Shown here: positions 16,591 to 25,052 of the stretch, piece after piece
How the letters are laid out: each line of letters opens with the position of its first letter
Numbering within the stretch: position 1 is the first letter of the stretch
IMG/VR virus record: IMGVR_UViG_3300034117_001294
Coordinates: 62,001-126,000 of that record
Reading direction: 5' to 3' (one strand)
DNA length: 64,000 nt
From: a virus
Made by a program: the position numbers and the translations under genes
Notes under the pieces: model-generated
What the model saw: the letters and a program-made list of their open reading frames with translations, nothing else
Told to the model about the DNA's origin: nothing
Databases searched by the model: none

Positions 16591-17099
16591 TGCGAGTTGT
16601 AATCACAGGACACACAGGCGGGCTCGGGCTCGCCTTTTTCAATTACTTAACACAATCAGGTCACGAGGTTGTGGGTGTGTCTAGATCAAATGGTTATACA
16701 CTGCCTGAAAAGTTTGAAGAAGTTGTCAACTTAGCAGAGACTGCTGATCTGTTCATTAACAATTTACACCTTCACACTATACAATATGAATTTTTAAAAC
16801 GTTTATATAATAAGACTTCTATTATAACTTGCGGATCTATGGCTGCTGACTACCCTAATCCAGACATTATTCGTTATGCTACTGCAAAAAAACTTATTGA
16901 AATTGAACATAAGAAATTAAAAAAGGAATCTCAATTTCCAATGTTGTTGCTGAAAATGGGATTCCTTGAAAACTGGACACAGTATGATTCAATTCCGTAT
17001 CAACAGATTATAAATGCTGTTGACTTTTGGATTAAGAATCCTCGTGCAAGTTTAATAGAGTTTGATAATGTTAACTACAATAACGGCTTTACCAAATAA
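16590..17099 (+). CDS. short SDR / NAD-dependent epimerase-like protein
   Basis: 169 aa. Rossmann start MRVVITGHTGGLGLAFF, then ITCGSMAAD and RYATAKKLIEIE, equivalent to the Ser and YxxxK sites with Tyr-Ala-Thr-Ala-Lys visible. Shorter than typical SDRs (about 250), lacking much of the C-terminal substrate domain. It ends 11 nt into the oppositely oriented 4,6-dehydratase gene. Substrate unknown. Confidence 0.75.
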   Translation: MRVVITGHTGGLGLAFFNYLTQSGHEVVGVSRSNGYTLPEKFEEVVNLAETADLFINNLHLHTIQYEFLKRLYNKTSIITCGSMAADYPNPDIIRYATAKKLIEIEHKKLKKESQFPMLLLKMGFLENWTQYDSIPYQQIINAVDFWIKNPRASLIEFDNVNYNNGFTK

Positions 17100-18027
17100 A
17101 GTTTTTAGTATAATACTTAACGATACTTTTCAACTCTGAATCAAACTTAGCAACTGGTTTCCAGCCAAGGTGTTGTAATTTAGCATCGTCAATTGCATAT
17201 CGTACATCTTGACCTGGGCGTTTTTCTGTAGTGTCTAGATACTGATCTGGATCTCCCTTTAGGCCCATTGCTTTAATAATCTTCCTGGCAACTACAATAT
17301 TTTGTTCTTCGTAGTTTCCACTAATGTTATATACTTCGTTTACAACGCCTACTTCTATAATTTTAATAACTGCGGCTGCTGTATCACTGGCATGTAACCA
17401 TGTACGTCTTGGTGTGCCGTTATCGTGCAATGTTGCCTTTTTACCTAAACTCAAATATTTTATAGTGTGAGGAATAAACTTCTCAGTATATTGTCCAATA
17501 CCGTAATTGTTAGTAGGACGAACAATTACATAAGATATACCGTAGGTACGTGCCCAAGCTGTAATTAACATGTCAGCCGATGCCTTTGTAGCAGAATACG
17601 GGTTGCTAGGCTTTAATAGATCTTCTTCTGTATGGAATCCTTTTTCAATATCTCCATAAACTTCATCTGTAGAAAAATGTAAGAATATAGGCTGTTTTCT
17701 AGCAGCCTTTATTTTTTCTAAAATATGATGAACTCCGTTAATGTTACTTTCTAAAAATACTTTGCTACTGGTAATACTGTTATCTACATGAGTCTCGGCA
17801 GCGGTATTAATGAAATAATCACACTCATACAATTTGTCTATTTCATTTATATCTTTGTTTTCAAATATAAATCTTTTATATTTTTTTAAGTCGTCTAGCA
17901 AATTCCAATTGGCTGCATAGGTGCCTTTGTCAATGCCACGAACGTGCCATCCTCGTTCTAAACAGGCCAGTGTTACATGATAACCTATAAAACCTAAACA
18001 CCCTGTTACATATACTGTTTTAATCAT
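17089..18027 (-). CDS. NDP-sugar 4,6-dehydratase (RfbB-like SDR)
   Basis: 312 aa from ATG 18027 (AAGGAATT upstream; a longer in-frame start would overlap the previous gene). TGCLGFIGYH nucleotide loop, the 4,6-dehydratase motif STDEVYGD and the YSATKASAD catalytic Tyr/Lys. Would make an NDP-4-keto-6-deoxyhexose, the substrate class used by the RfbH-type enzyme in the same cluster. Last gene of the reverse surface-sugar operon. Confidence 0.88.
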   Translation of the reverse strand: MIKTVYVTGCLGFIGYHVTLACLERGWHVRGIDKGTYAANWNLLDDLKKYKRFIFENKDINEIDKLYECDYFINTAAETHVDNSITSSKVFLESNINGVHHILEKIKAARKQPIFLHFSTDEVYGDIEKGFHTEEDLLKPSNPYSATKASADMLITAWARTYGISYVIVRPTNNYGIGQYTEKFIPHTIKYLSLGKKATLHDNGTPRRTWLHASDTAAAVIKIIEVGVVNEVYNISGNYEEQNIVVARKIIKAMGLKGDPDQYLDTTEKRPGQDVRYAIDDAKLQHLGWKPVAKFDSELKSIVKYYTKNFIW

Positions 18028-18028
18028 T

Positions 18029-18970
18029 TTAATTCCTTGATAACCATTCTGGATTGGCCAAGTACCAATCAATTGTTTGTTTTAGTCTATCCTCTAAACT
18101 CGAAGGTTCTACCCAACCTCTATCATATAACTTCCAGGGATCTACTGAAAAGCATAAATCGTGTCCAGGCCGATCGACTGGCACATATTCTAAACTAATT
18201 TCTTTGTTCATTAGCTTGGCAATAATCTGAGCAAGGTCTGCGTTATTAACAAACTTCCTACCTGCACTATTCCATTTTTCACAAATGTCTTTTTGATTAT
18301 CTAAAATGAATCTAGTATGTAATGCAACATCTTCTGCATGAAACCATCTACGTCCGCCTATTGCTTTGCTAGGACCTACATGAATAGATAAAGGTTCTCC
18401 CTTTAAAATTTTAGACATAGCAATAACTGGAAATCTATTAGACTGGCACATTGGACCGAATGTGTTATTGATATGAATAATACTTACCGGAAGCCCAAAT
18501 GATTTACTATAAGAAACACATAATTCTTCGCCTGCTGCTTTACTTGCGGCGTAAGGACTGTTAGAATTGTATGCATCGTTTTCATAACTATCTTGCCCGA
18601 TTGGAATAGGACCAAACACTTCGCCGGAACTGTAGTAAACAAACTTTTCTACTTTTGATTTTCGAGCAAACTCTAATAAGTTTACAGTACCAATAACATT
18701 ATCTGTTACAGCACCCACCGGGTCGTTGATACTGTCGGCTGCACTAGGATTAGCACCTGCGTGTAGTATAATATCAATGTCGTGTATATTTGGTAATGGT
18801 TCTCTAATGTTATGGTTAACAAATTCAACCATACTGTATACGTCTAACAAACGATCTAAATTTTTAGATCCCGGACGAACAAGACACACCACCTTGTGAT
18901 CTTTTAAAAACTCTTTAACTAAATTGTGGCCTATAAATCCTGTGCCGCCTGTAATTAAAACTTTTTTCAT
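18029..18970 (-). CDS. NAD-dependent epimerase/dehydratase (extended SDR)
   Basis: 313 aa. GGTGFIGHN nucleotide loop, SSGEVFG and YAASKAAGEEL active site, and a C-terminal RPGHD like UDP-sugar epimerases and dehydratases. Overlaps the FkbM gene by 4 nt. NDP-sugar substrate not determinable. Confidence 0.88.
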   Translation of the reverse strand: MKKVLITGGTGFIGHNLVKEFLKDHKVVCLVRPGSKNLDRLLDVYSMVEFVNHNIREPLPNIHDIDIILHAGANPSAADSINDPVGAVTDNVIGTVNLLEFARKSKVEKFVYYSSGEVFGPIPIGQDSYENDAYNSNSPYAASKAAGEELCVSYSKSFGLPVSIIHINNTFGPMCQSNRFPVIAMSKILKGEPLSIHVGPSKAIGGRRWFHAEDVALHTRFILDNQKDICEKWNSAGRKFVNNADLAQIIAKLMNKEISLEYVPVDRPGHDLCFSVDPWKLYDRGWVEPSSLEDRLKQTIDWYLANPEWLSRN

Positions 18971-19602
18971 TTTGCTACATAAACTCTATCAGACCAGTAC
19001 TCGGTTACAAACTCATAATTCCAACGAGCTAGATATGTTTCGATCATTTCAAGCGTTACACCGTATCGATGAGCCCATTCCTCCCACCATTCGATACAAA
19101 TAACAGGTCTAAACTTTTCAATAGTTTGTTCTGCACCTAGTAGCCCAAAATACTCAAATCCTTCAGTATCTAAATGGATAGCATCGCAAGCATCTAATCC
19201 CAAGTCGTCAATGCGTAAAGTAGGTAAGATTCCCGATCCCGATACATGTGTAGCACCTACATCAGTTGCCCAATGTCCTAGTCCGTGTAATCCTCGTTCA
19301 TTTCCTAAACAGGCTTGAAACTTTACTACATTAGAGGTATCTGCATTTAGCGTGAGAGATAAAAAATTTAAAGGATCTGGTTCAAAAGTATAGACACGAT
19401 CAAACATTTCTCCGTACTTTTTAACATAGAACCCTACATTGCCGCCTGCCTGTACAAGAACGCCTTTGTTTGGAACATGTGTAGCAAACTTTTCAGGTAC
19501 ATCCGGATGGCTATGCATAAAGTCCCAACAACCTTGATCGTGATTGGGCCACCAGTATTCTCCACGCTCGCCTATTAAATTTGTTAAATTTGTTTTACTC
19601 AT
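18967..19602 (-). CDS. FkbM-family methyltransferase
   Basis: 211 aa. SAM-binding block LVQAGGNVGFYVKKYG, then VYTFEPDPLNFLSL and HLDTEGFEYFGLLGA typical of FkbM O-methyltransferases. Located between sugar genes, so a sugar-methylating role is likely. Confidence 0.85.
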   Translation of the reverse strand: MSKTNLTNLIGERGEYWWPNHDQGCWDFMHSHPDVPEKFATHVPNKGVLVQAGGNVGFYVKKYGEMFDRVYTFEPDPLNFLSLTLNADTSNVVKFQACLGNERGLHGLGHWATDVGATHVSGSGILPTLRIDDLGLDACDAIHLDTEGFEYFGLLGAEQTIEKFRPVICIEWWEEWAHRYGVTLEMIETYLARWNYEFVTEYWSDRVYVAK

Positions 19603-19603
19603 T

Positions 19604-20083
19604 TTATGTCCTTCTTATGTTTAGATAGCAAGGCCTGTCGTTATAAAGGAACTCTTCCCAAATATCGTTTAGCTCTTCAATGCTGTTTGGTTTATAAATC
19701 TTAATATTAGGAAATGCTCGTAATGCATCTTCATCATCGATTGCCCAATGACTAAATCCTAAATGGCCGTAATCTTTATCTCGACCTGTACCTACTAATT
19801 TAACAGGAGCACCTTCATGGTTGAGATAGTTACGCAACCATTCATATGGTCGGAAAATTACAAAAGGTGTGATACTGTAACAAATAGGAATTTTATTATG
19901 GTGAGTAAGTCCTACTGCGGCTCCCAGCATAAGCTGTTCAGCGGCACCTACGTTATATGCACGATCGGGTGCAACTTCTCTAGCTTTGTTTAATACACCA
20001 AATCCTAAGTCACCTGTTAACAGCCAAAGGCGACTGTCCTTTGATATACTTTCAGCTAACAGTTCTCCAAATCTATTTCTCAT
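19604..20083 (-). CDS. transketolase C-terminal half (pyrimidine-binding domain)
   Basis: 159 aa. NVGAAEQLMLGAAVGLTHH (catalytic Glu of the TPP pyrimidine site) and FVIFRPYEWLRN. Lacks the third transketolase domain. The partner TPP domain is encoded by the adjacent gene with a 4-nt overlap, forming a split transketolase. Confidence 0.88.
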   Translation of the reverse strand: MRNRFGELLAESISKDSRLWLLTGDLGFGVLNKAREVAPDRAYNVGAAEQLMLGAAVGLTHHNKIPICYSITPFVIFRPYEWLRNYLNHEGAPVKLVGTGRDKDYGHLGFSHWAIDDEDALRAFPNIKIYKPNSIEELNDIWEEFLYNDRPCYLNIRRT

Positions 20084-20688
20084 AATTGTGCATAGTCCTC
20101 TGGCTTTAATACGTAATAGTGTGTTAGAATACCTTCAGCCCATGGCCACTTAGGCGGTTCTGTTTCGCGAATGTTAATGCGTGGTAAGAAAGCACGTAAC
20201 CGATTAATGATATATTCTTTGTCAATAAAGTCGTAGGCGATCATCCCGTTGACGTTTACATATACTTCTAAGTTATCTAACTTGGCTTCGTAGATAAAAC
20301 GCAATGCTTCCCAAATACTACCTTCTCCGCATTCGCCGTCGCTGATAAGACAATGTACCTTTCGAGTTCTGTCTGCTAGGGCATAACCGGTGGCAACAGT
20401 AAGCCCCATCCCGAGACTACCTGTACTACAATAGATACCACTGCCAACATCACGATGAGGATGTACCCCATGCTTGTGGAATAAAGATTCTGCATTTTGT
20501 CCTTCATATTTTTCCAATACAACATATAACGCTAGGGCCGCATGACCAGAACTTAAAATAAAGGGCTCGTCTATCTTTTTATTTTTATAAATTTCTTCAA
20601 TGATATTAACCGCATTAAGATTAGAACTAAGATGTCCAATCTTTTCTTTGTAGCTAATATCAATTACTCTACGTTCTACGCCATTCAT
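20080..20688 (-). CDS. transketolase N-terminal half (TPP-binding domain)
   Basis: 202 aa. LSSGHAALALYVVLE, the GSLGMGLTVATG loop and the TPP motif SDGECGEGSIWEA...VNVNG. Split transketolases next to RfbH-type dehydrases occur in surface-sugar clusters; a two-carbon transfer onto a keto-deoxysugar is a reasonable inference. Confidence 0.88.
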   Translation of the reverse strand: MNGVERRVIDISYKEKIGHLSSNLNAVNIIEEIYKNKKIDEPFILSSGHAALALYVVLEKYEGQNAESLFHKHGVHPHRDVGSGIYCSTGSLGMGLTVATGYALADRTRKVHCLISDGECGEGSIWEALRFIYEAKLDNLEVYVNVNGMIAYDFIDKEYIINRLRAFLPRINIRETEPPKWPWAEGILTHYYVLKPEDYAQL

Positions 20689-22004
20689 ACAAATAAACTC
20701 ATAAAGCCGTCAACCTTCTCACCAATGTAGGCAATCTGTTCCGGAGTAATAACAGGACTAGTACCATGAAAGAAAGTATTCTTCATAGTGTAGGTTGCTA
20801 CTGGAAAGTTATCACGTGCGTCTACAGGATTCATTAAATGACTATATGCAGGCTGCAACATAATATTGCCAGCAAAGTAAGGACGAGTTTGGATTAAATT
20901 TTCTTCTAAATAATCAACAATGTCCATTCGCTTAAACGGAGCACCTTCTCTAATAGTTAATGGAAAGGCAAACCAGCTGACATCTGCTTTGTCACGGGCA
21001 CGTGGCAAGTGAAAGAATTGTTCATACTTTTCATAGATCTTAAACAACAATTCATAGTTACGTTGACGCAGTTGATGAATCTCCGGTAGCTTTTTAATTT
21101 GCTCAAGGCCCATTGCACTTTGTAATTCAATCGGCTTTAGATTGTAACCAATTTCATCGTATACATATTTGTGATCAAAAATTTCGCCGGGCATCTCTGG
21201 AATCCATTCCTGGAAACGTTTGCCACACGAACCGCATTTTAACTTGTTAGCCTCCGGACCCACACAGTAACAGCCGCGGCCCCATTCTCGTAGACTGCGA
21301 ACAATAACTTCTTGTTGAGGATCATTCATTGCAACAAAGCCGCCTTCGCCCATGGTCATGTGGTGTGCTGGATAAAAACTGCACGAAGCCATTTCACCAA
21401 AGCTACCTAACGGTTTGCCGTTATATGTAGTACCTAGGCCGTCACAACAATCTTCTAACAGTACTAGATTATACTTGTTAACTAACTCCATGACTCGATC
21501 CATGTTAGGAGGATTTCCTAACACGTGAGCAAACGTAATAATTTTAATGTCTGGCTGTTCTTGTAGCAGTCGTTCTGCATGATCTAAATCGAGATTCAAT
21601 GTATCAATCTCAATGTCACAGAATACTGGTGTAAATTTATTTTGAAGTGTAGGATTAAGTGTTGTAGGAAAGCCTGCAATAGGCATTAACACTTTTGTAC
21701 CTTCTGGGAAGTTGTGTCCTCGTTTAGACTTCATTGCTGCCATCATCAGCAGATTGGCACTACTACCGCTATTAGTTAGTATGCCTCTTTCTTTACCGAA
21801 CTCTTTAGGGAATTGGCGTTCAAACTGAATGCTTTTATTTCCCATAACAAGCCAGCCATTTAATAAAGTCTCTGCGGCTGCTACGTATTCGTCTGCTGAA
21901 AAATGTGGGCCTGCGTAGTTAACAAAGTCCTTGCCCGCAGTCCATGTTTTGTTCTCTTGTTTTTCTTCGATGAACTGTCGAATTTGGTCTAAGATTTCTT
22001 TCAT
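20685..22004 (-). CDS. rfbH: RfbH-type PMP/[2Fe-2S] sugar 3-dehydrase
   Basis: 439 aa DegT/DnrJ-fold enzyme. The usual PLP Lys is replaced by His in PAHHMTMGEGG, diagnostic of the CDP-4-keto-6-deoxyglucose-3-dehydrase (E1/AscC/RfbH) class. The iron-sulfur cysteines are in RGCYCVG and LKCGSCGKRF. Removes the C3 hydroxyl to give 3,6-dideoxy sugars. No E3 reductase is seen in the window. Confidence 0.93.
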   Translation of the reverse strand: MKEILDQIRQFIEEKQENKTWTAGKDFVNYAGPHFSADEYVAAAETLLNGWLVMGNKSIQFERQFPKEFGKERGILTNSGSSANLLMMAAMKSKRGHNFPEGTKVLMPIAGFPTTLNPTLQNKFTPVFCDIEIDTLNLDLDHAERLLQEQPDIKIITFAHVLGNPPNMDRVMELVNKYNLVLLEDCCDGLGTTYNGKPLGSFGEMASCSFYPAHHMTMGEGGFVAMNDPQQEVIVRSLREWGRGCYCVGPEANKLKCGSCGKRFQEWIPEMPGEIFDHKYVYDEIGYNLKPIELQSAMGLEQIKKLPEIHQLRQRNYELLFKIYEKYEQFFHLPRARDKADVSWFAFPLTIREGAPFKRMDIVDYLEENLIQTRPYFAGNIMLQPAYSHLMNPVDARDNFPVATYTMKNTFFHGTSPVITPEQIAYIGEKVDGFMSLFV

Positions 22005-22007
22005 AGT

Positions 22008-22652
22008 TTATTTTACTACTTCGTTCATAAAATGTCTAGCCAGTTGGAGGCGAAGATCCAAACTAGTTCCGGGCCAGTGGATTAACCAATCACTGTTTTG
22101 CCAAGTACCATCGTTACCTAGTAGATCGTATTTGCTTTGATGCGGGTACAGGTCATTCTTATAAGCATTCAAGTATCGTTGCGGAACAATCTTAATTTTA
22201 TCTTTATTGTCTGGATACGAGTCAATCATAGCCTGTTGTTCTAAAAACATTGCAGTTTTATACTTAGGCCAGCTGTTATATATGTCTTGCAACCACTTTT
22301 TGCTCCAGGCTGTATTTTTAATTAAGAAACTGTCGTTGTTAATTTCATTGCAGTCTGTTGCTATAATTAGATCATAATCTGGAAGAATTTTATCCTCAAT
22401 TTTGATTGTGAAATTTGTGATCATAGCATCGCAGCCAGTCCACCAAACCCACTCAACTTCTTTCTGTGTTTCAAACAACTCTTTGATTAATCTGCATCTT
22501 TCAAAACCTCCAGTTATGTTCTTATCAAAACCGCTGGTCCAATTTATTCCTAGATATCCGTGACGTTCACAATACTGTTGCTTGTTCTGATTCCATGTTA
22601 GATCAGCAAGCGGTTGATATTTTTCGTCGTTTAAACTTACAACTGCGTACAT
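22008..22652 (-). CDS. glycosyltransferase (GMA12/MNN10, GT34-like)
   Basis: 214 aa. VWWTGCDAMITN resembles the metal-binding DxD block (here CDA), followed by NDSFLIKN, MFLEQQAM and LIHWPG, the GT34 pattern. Probably adds a hexose to the surface glycan. Confidence 0.8.
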   Translation of the reverse strand: MYAVVSLNDEKYQPLADLTWNQNKQQYCERHGYLGINWTSGFDKNITGGFERCRLIKELFETQKEVEWVWWTGCDAMITNFTIKIEDKILPDYDLIIATDCNEINNDSFLIKNTAWSKKWLQDIYNSWPKYKTAMFLEQQAMIDSYPDNKDKIKIVPQRYLNAYKNDLYPHQSKYDLLGNDGTWQNSDWLIHWPGTSLDLRLQLARHFMNEVVK

Positions 22653-22660
22653 ATATGTCC

Positions 22661-23470
22661 TTAAAAGTAAAAGCCGTTAGCACGGGGAAACCATGTGTCT
22701 CCATAGCCACCGTGTGGTGTTTTTGTCTGTTCGTAATCAGCACGTACTTCGCACCAATAAGTCTTGCCTAAACCGATTGCAACACTCAATGCGGCACTCT
22801 GGTTTCCAATAAACATTTCACTGCCTTGAATAAGTCTTGCAACTTCTAGCAGGTCTTCTGTTTTCTGATAGTGTATTTTTGTTTTGAATGTATCTTCAAA
22901 GCTAGCATGTTCGTCAGGTGTGCCAACAAACGCACCATATTCTCCGATCTGATTCTCAATGAACTTTTGCTCAATCCATCCGCCGCCGCCTTCTGCTCCG
23001 TGTAGATGCCTGTTAGTTCTGTTCACAATAATAGGCTTGCCTGGAATATGAATTGGTTGTACGGGAGTCAACCAAGGCTCGTGTAACAATTTCTTTTTAA
23101 TTTCTGGATCGTGAATGTTCCAACCCATAGCAAGTGCATAACATTCTGTTTGATTGCCTTGCCAACCGCGGATTAGGTGCTGTTTCCAATGATCTAGCAG
23201 TTGAGGAAAGTCGTCTACTTCGTCTTTCCATACTGCAACTTTGCCAATATAGTCTTGTGCTTCTAACAATGGTGCTACAATGTCGAAGTCTTTTTGTGTT
23301 AGTCTGCCACTTGCTGGGCCTGCGTTAGGCCACCCTAAAACTTTTTGTGCAAATTCATCGTGATAGTTTAATCTCACGTATAGGTCGCCTGGACCAATCA
23401 TTCGCATAACGCAGAGACTATAAACAATGTCTCCAAAAGTTGAGTGTGTGATATAGTTTGTATTTTTCAT
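22661..23470 (-). CDS. heptosyltransferase-like glycosyltransferase (GT9-like)
   Basis: 269 aa, first gene of the reverse sugar operon. N-terminal THSTFGDIVYSL and C-terminal MFIGNQSAALSVAIGLGKTYWCEVR match the nucleotide-sugar-binding domain of LPS heptosyltransferases; shorter than usual (about 330). Donor sugar unknown. Confidence 0.75.
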   Translation of the reverse strand: MKNTNYITHSTFGDIVYSLCVMRMIGPGDLYVRLNYHDEFAQKVLGWPNAGPASGRLTQKDFDIVAPLLEAQDYIGKVAVWKDEVDDFPQLLDHWKQHLIRGWQGNQTECYALAMGWNIHDPEIKKKLLHEPWLTPVQPIHIPGKPIIVNRTNRHLHGAEGGGGWIEQKFIENQIGEYGAFVGTPDEHASFEDTFKTKIHYQKTEDLLEVARLIQGSEMFIGNQSAALSVAIGLGKTYWCEVRADYEQTKTPHGGYGDTWFPRANGFYF

Positions 23471-23557
23471 AAGCTCTTAAAATTATAGCTGTATTTAATT
23501 ATAACTGCAACACCTAGAAAAATTTAAGGCATTGTTGCCAAAAAACAACACTGGATC

Positions 23558-23586
23558 TTGACAAGACTAAATAAACACTATACAAT
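23558..23586 (+). promoter_or_regulatory. sigma70 promoter P1 of the tRNA array
   Basis: TTGACA, 17-nt spacer, TACAAT. The spacer contains ACTAAATAAAC, embedding a late-type TAAATA. Confidence 0.8.
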
Positions 23587-23641
23587 AGAGACTAGTTTGT
23601 AAGTTAGGTAGAGAAATTTTTAGCCACAGTTAAAATAGTGG

Positions 23642-23670
23642 TTGACAAGAGAACTAAATAACTGTACAAT
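23642..23670 (+). promoter_or_regulatory. sigma70 promoter P2 of the tRNA array
   Basis: TTGACA, 17-nt spacer ending ACTAAATAACTG, TACAAT. 84 nt downstream of P1. Confidence 0.85.
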
Positions 23671-23731
23671 TAAGGCATAGTTAGTTAGAAAAGTTGTTAA
23701 AAAACTTTTTAGTCAAAAGATTAAAAAGAGG

Positions 23732-23760
23732 TTGACAACAACACTAAATAACTGTATAAT
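23732..23760 (+). promoter_or_regulatory. sigma70 promoter P3 of the tRNA array
   Basis: TTGACA, 17-nt spacer ending ACTAAATAACTG, TATAAT: a perfect consensus. 90 nt downstream of P2; initial transcript TTAACACATAG resembles those of the promoters at 30507 and 40430. Confidence 0.9.
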
Positions 23761-23819
23761 TAACACATAGGCAGCAATGGTGCTGTCAATGTAAAGAAAG
23801 TTTTTAAAGAGAAAACAAA

Positions 23820-23969
23820 ATGCAATCGAATTTTAGACATCAACAATTTAATACGATGCCCAAACAGGCAGGCTTTAACGCCTCCAATTGGTTATCTATT
23901 GAGTGTGGTAGTCTATCATATGATCGCACACCAGAGATTACAAGGGTCCGGGAGGGCTGGGATGGTTAA
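23820..23969 (+). CDS. possible 49-aa leader protein
   Basis: Begins MQSNFRHQQFNTMPKQ. Weak ribosome site. It is the first reading frame after promoter P3 and lies just upstream of a terminator hairpin, so it could be a leader peptide. No homologue recognised. Confidence 0.4.
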   Translation: MQSNFRHQQFNTMPKQAGFNASNWLSIECGSLSYDRTPEITRVREGWDG

Positions 23970-24002
23970 GTAACAACTTAATTACATTTCAAAACTTCAA
24001 GG

Positions 24003-24031
24003 ACCCTAGGATTAAAACCCTGGGGTTTTTT
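24003..24031 (+). terminator. rho-independent terminator (possible attenuator)
   Basis: Stem ACCCTAGG / CCTGGGGT with an 8-nt loop followed by six T. It sits between the promoters and the tRNA array. GGGTCC (23944-23949) is complementary to GGACCC (24001-24006), which could form an alternative antiterminator pairing. Confidence 0.7.
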
Positions 24032-24048
24032 GTTTTCCGCAAGGAAGA

Positions 24049-24204
24049 ATGATAGAGAAAAAGATTAGAGAAGCAGAGTTTACTAGACAGCATACGCTTA
24101 GTCCAGAGCAACTTAAAAAATTGCTCGAAGGCAAAATGGCTCGTGCTAGACAGTATTACGAAGCAGTATCAAAGAAGCGAGAGGTAATCAAGGTTGCCGA
24201 TTGA
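24049..24204 (+). CDS. small protein of 51 aa
   Basis: Starts MIEKKIREAEFTRQHT, contains LSPEQLKKLLEGKMARARQ, ends KREVIKVAD. AAGGAAG ribosome site five nt before ATG. Predicted helical, charged. Not recognised. Confidence 0.65.
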   Translation: MIEKKIREAEFTRQHTLSPEQLKKLLEGKMARARQYYEAVSKKREVIKVAD

Positions 24205-24316
24205 ATCGCAAAGTGTGAATATACAGGAAACGAGGTCCTGGCTCTGCACTATAAACACAGAGCAAACGGGCGGTGACGAGGATGGCTTACCCTTATGTGG
24301 GTAAAAAAATTCGTCA
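24205..24316 (+). other. structured spacer before the tRNA array
   Basis: No gene. Contains hairpins GCTCTG...CAGAGC and TACCC-TTATG-TGGGTA, so probably a folded transcribed spacer. Confidence 0.4.
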
Positions 24317-24407
24317 TATTAAAGCATATACTTGCCTGACTGCAAACGTCGTGGTAAACTACTAGAGAAAGGGGTTCGAATCCCCGGGACTGGTATGTGC
24401 TTTAATA
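24317..24407 (+). ncRNA. type-A stem element A1 with T-arm-like hairpin
   Basis: Outer 14-bp stem TATTAAAGCATATA / TATGTGCTTTAATA (one G-U). Inside is a T-arm-like GGGGTTCGAATCCCC but no standard cloverleaf. Most divergent member of the type-A family. Confidence 0.5.
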
Positions 24408-24410
24408 TAC

Positions 24411-24459
24411 ACTCTCCAGTCACTGACTCTGAATCAGCTGACAGGCGTAGCCGGAGAGT
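24411..24459 (+). ncRNA. hairpin with anticodon-arm-like loop
   Basis: Outer stem ACTCTCC / GGAGAGT encloses CTGA-CTCTGAA-TCAG, which looks like an anticodon arm (CTG). No T arm, so not a normal tRNA. Confidence 0.4.
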
Positions 24460-24472
24460 GTTAACAATTAAT

Positions 24473-24559
24473 GGAGCGTGTTCCCTGTTGCCGGCTGTAA
24501 CCCGGTAGTCACATTAAGCAGGGTGGCGACAAGAGGTTCGATTCCTTCACGCTCCACCA
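24473..24559 (+). tRNA. tRNA-like gene, possible tRNA-Tyr(GTA) lacking a normal D arm
   Basis: Acceptor GGAGCGT/ACGCTCC with encoded CCA and T loop TTCGATT. The best anticodon-like arm is CCGG-CTGTAAC-CCGG (GTA), but the space for a D arm is too short and CCCTG/CAGGG pairs around it. A regular tRNA-Tyr exists at 25220. Confidence 0.4.
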
Positions 24560-24565
24560 ATAATT

Positions 24566-24640
24566 CCTCTTGTAGCTCAATGGCTAGAGCAATCGGCTGA
24601 TAACCGGTAGACATAAGTTCGATTCTTATCGAGAGGACCA
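24566..24640 (+). tRNA. tRNA-Ile(GAT)
   Basis: Acceptor CCTCTTG/CGAGAGG, anticodon loop CTGATAA, T loop TTCGATT, CCA encoded. Confidence 0.9.
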
Positions 24641-24647
24641 AGTTTAT

Positions 24648-24722
24648 ACCGCAGTAGTCCTCTGGGAGGGCAACGGATTGTCTATCCGACTTAGGTGAGT
24701 TCGATCCTCACACACGGAGCCA
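24648..24722 (+). pseudogene. chimeric tRNA-Asp(GTC)-like gene with mismatched acceptor
   Basis: Anticodon loop TTGTCTA (GTC) in a good stem, T arm and CCA present. The 3' 34 nt (24691-24724) are identical to the tRNA-Asn 3' end at 26253-26286, and the acceptor strands no longer pair (5' ACCGCAG against ACACGGA). Probably a recombinant, non-functional gene; an intact tRNA-Asp lies at 25312. Confidence 0.65.
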
Positions 24723-24724
24723 TT
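24691..24724 (+). repeat. 34-bp direct repeat of a tRNA 3' end (copy 1)
   Basis: Identical to 26253-26286, covering T arm, acceptor 3' strand and CCA of tRNA-Asn. Confidence 0.9.
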
Positions 24725-24808
24725 ATAGAAGCACATACAGATCCGCCCGAGTAGTAAGGGAGATAGCGACTAACCGTTGAAGGACTGTTTAAATGTGTTT
24801 CTATAATG
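24721..24808 (+). ncRNA. type-A stem element A2
   Basis: Outer stem CATTATAGAAGCACATA / AATGTGTTTCTATAATG fills the spacer between two tRNA genes, beginning on the CA of the upstream CCA end and ending on the first G of tRNA-Ala. Confidence 0.6.
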
Positions 24809-24882
24809 GGGGCAGCAGAGGGCTGCGGAGTTGCCTTGCAAGCATCTTGTCTAGAGGGGTTCGATACCCCCGGCCTCCACCA
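24808..24882 (+). tRNA. tRNA-Ala(TGC)
   Basis: Acceptor GGGGGCA/GGCCTCC (one terminal mismatch), loop CTTGCAA, CCA encoded. Confidence 0.85.
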
Positions 24883-24889
24883 ATTTTAT

Positions 24890-24965
24890 CTCTCTAAAGC
24901 GTTATCAGGTTGCGTACACGGTTTGGGGCCGTGTGGTCCAGGTTCGAATCCTGGTAGGGAGACCA
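24890..24965 (+). tRNA. tRNA-Pro(TGG)
   Basis: Acceptor CTCTCTA/TAGGGAG, loop TTTGGGG in CACGG/CCGTG stem, CCA encoded. Confidence 0.9.
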
Positions 24966-24971
24966 ATTAAT

Positions 24972-25047
24972 GCACCTTTAGCTGATGTGGTCATAGCGGC
25001 GGTCTGAAGAACCGTTGAAGTTGGTTCGATTCCAACAGGGTGTACCA
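24972..25047 (+). tRNA. tRNA-Phe(GAA)
   Basis: Acceptor GCACCTT/AGGGTGT, loop CTGAAGA, T loop TTCGATT, CCA encoded. Confidence 0.92.
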
Positions 25048-25052
25048 AATTT

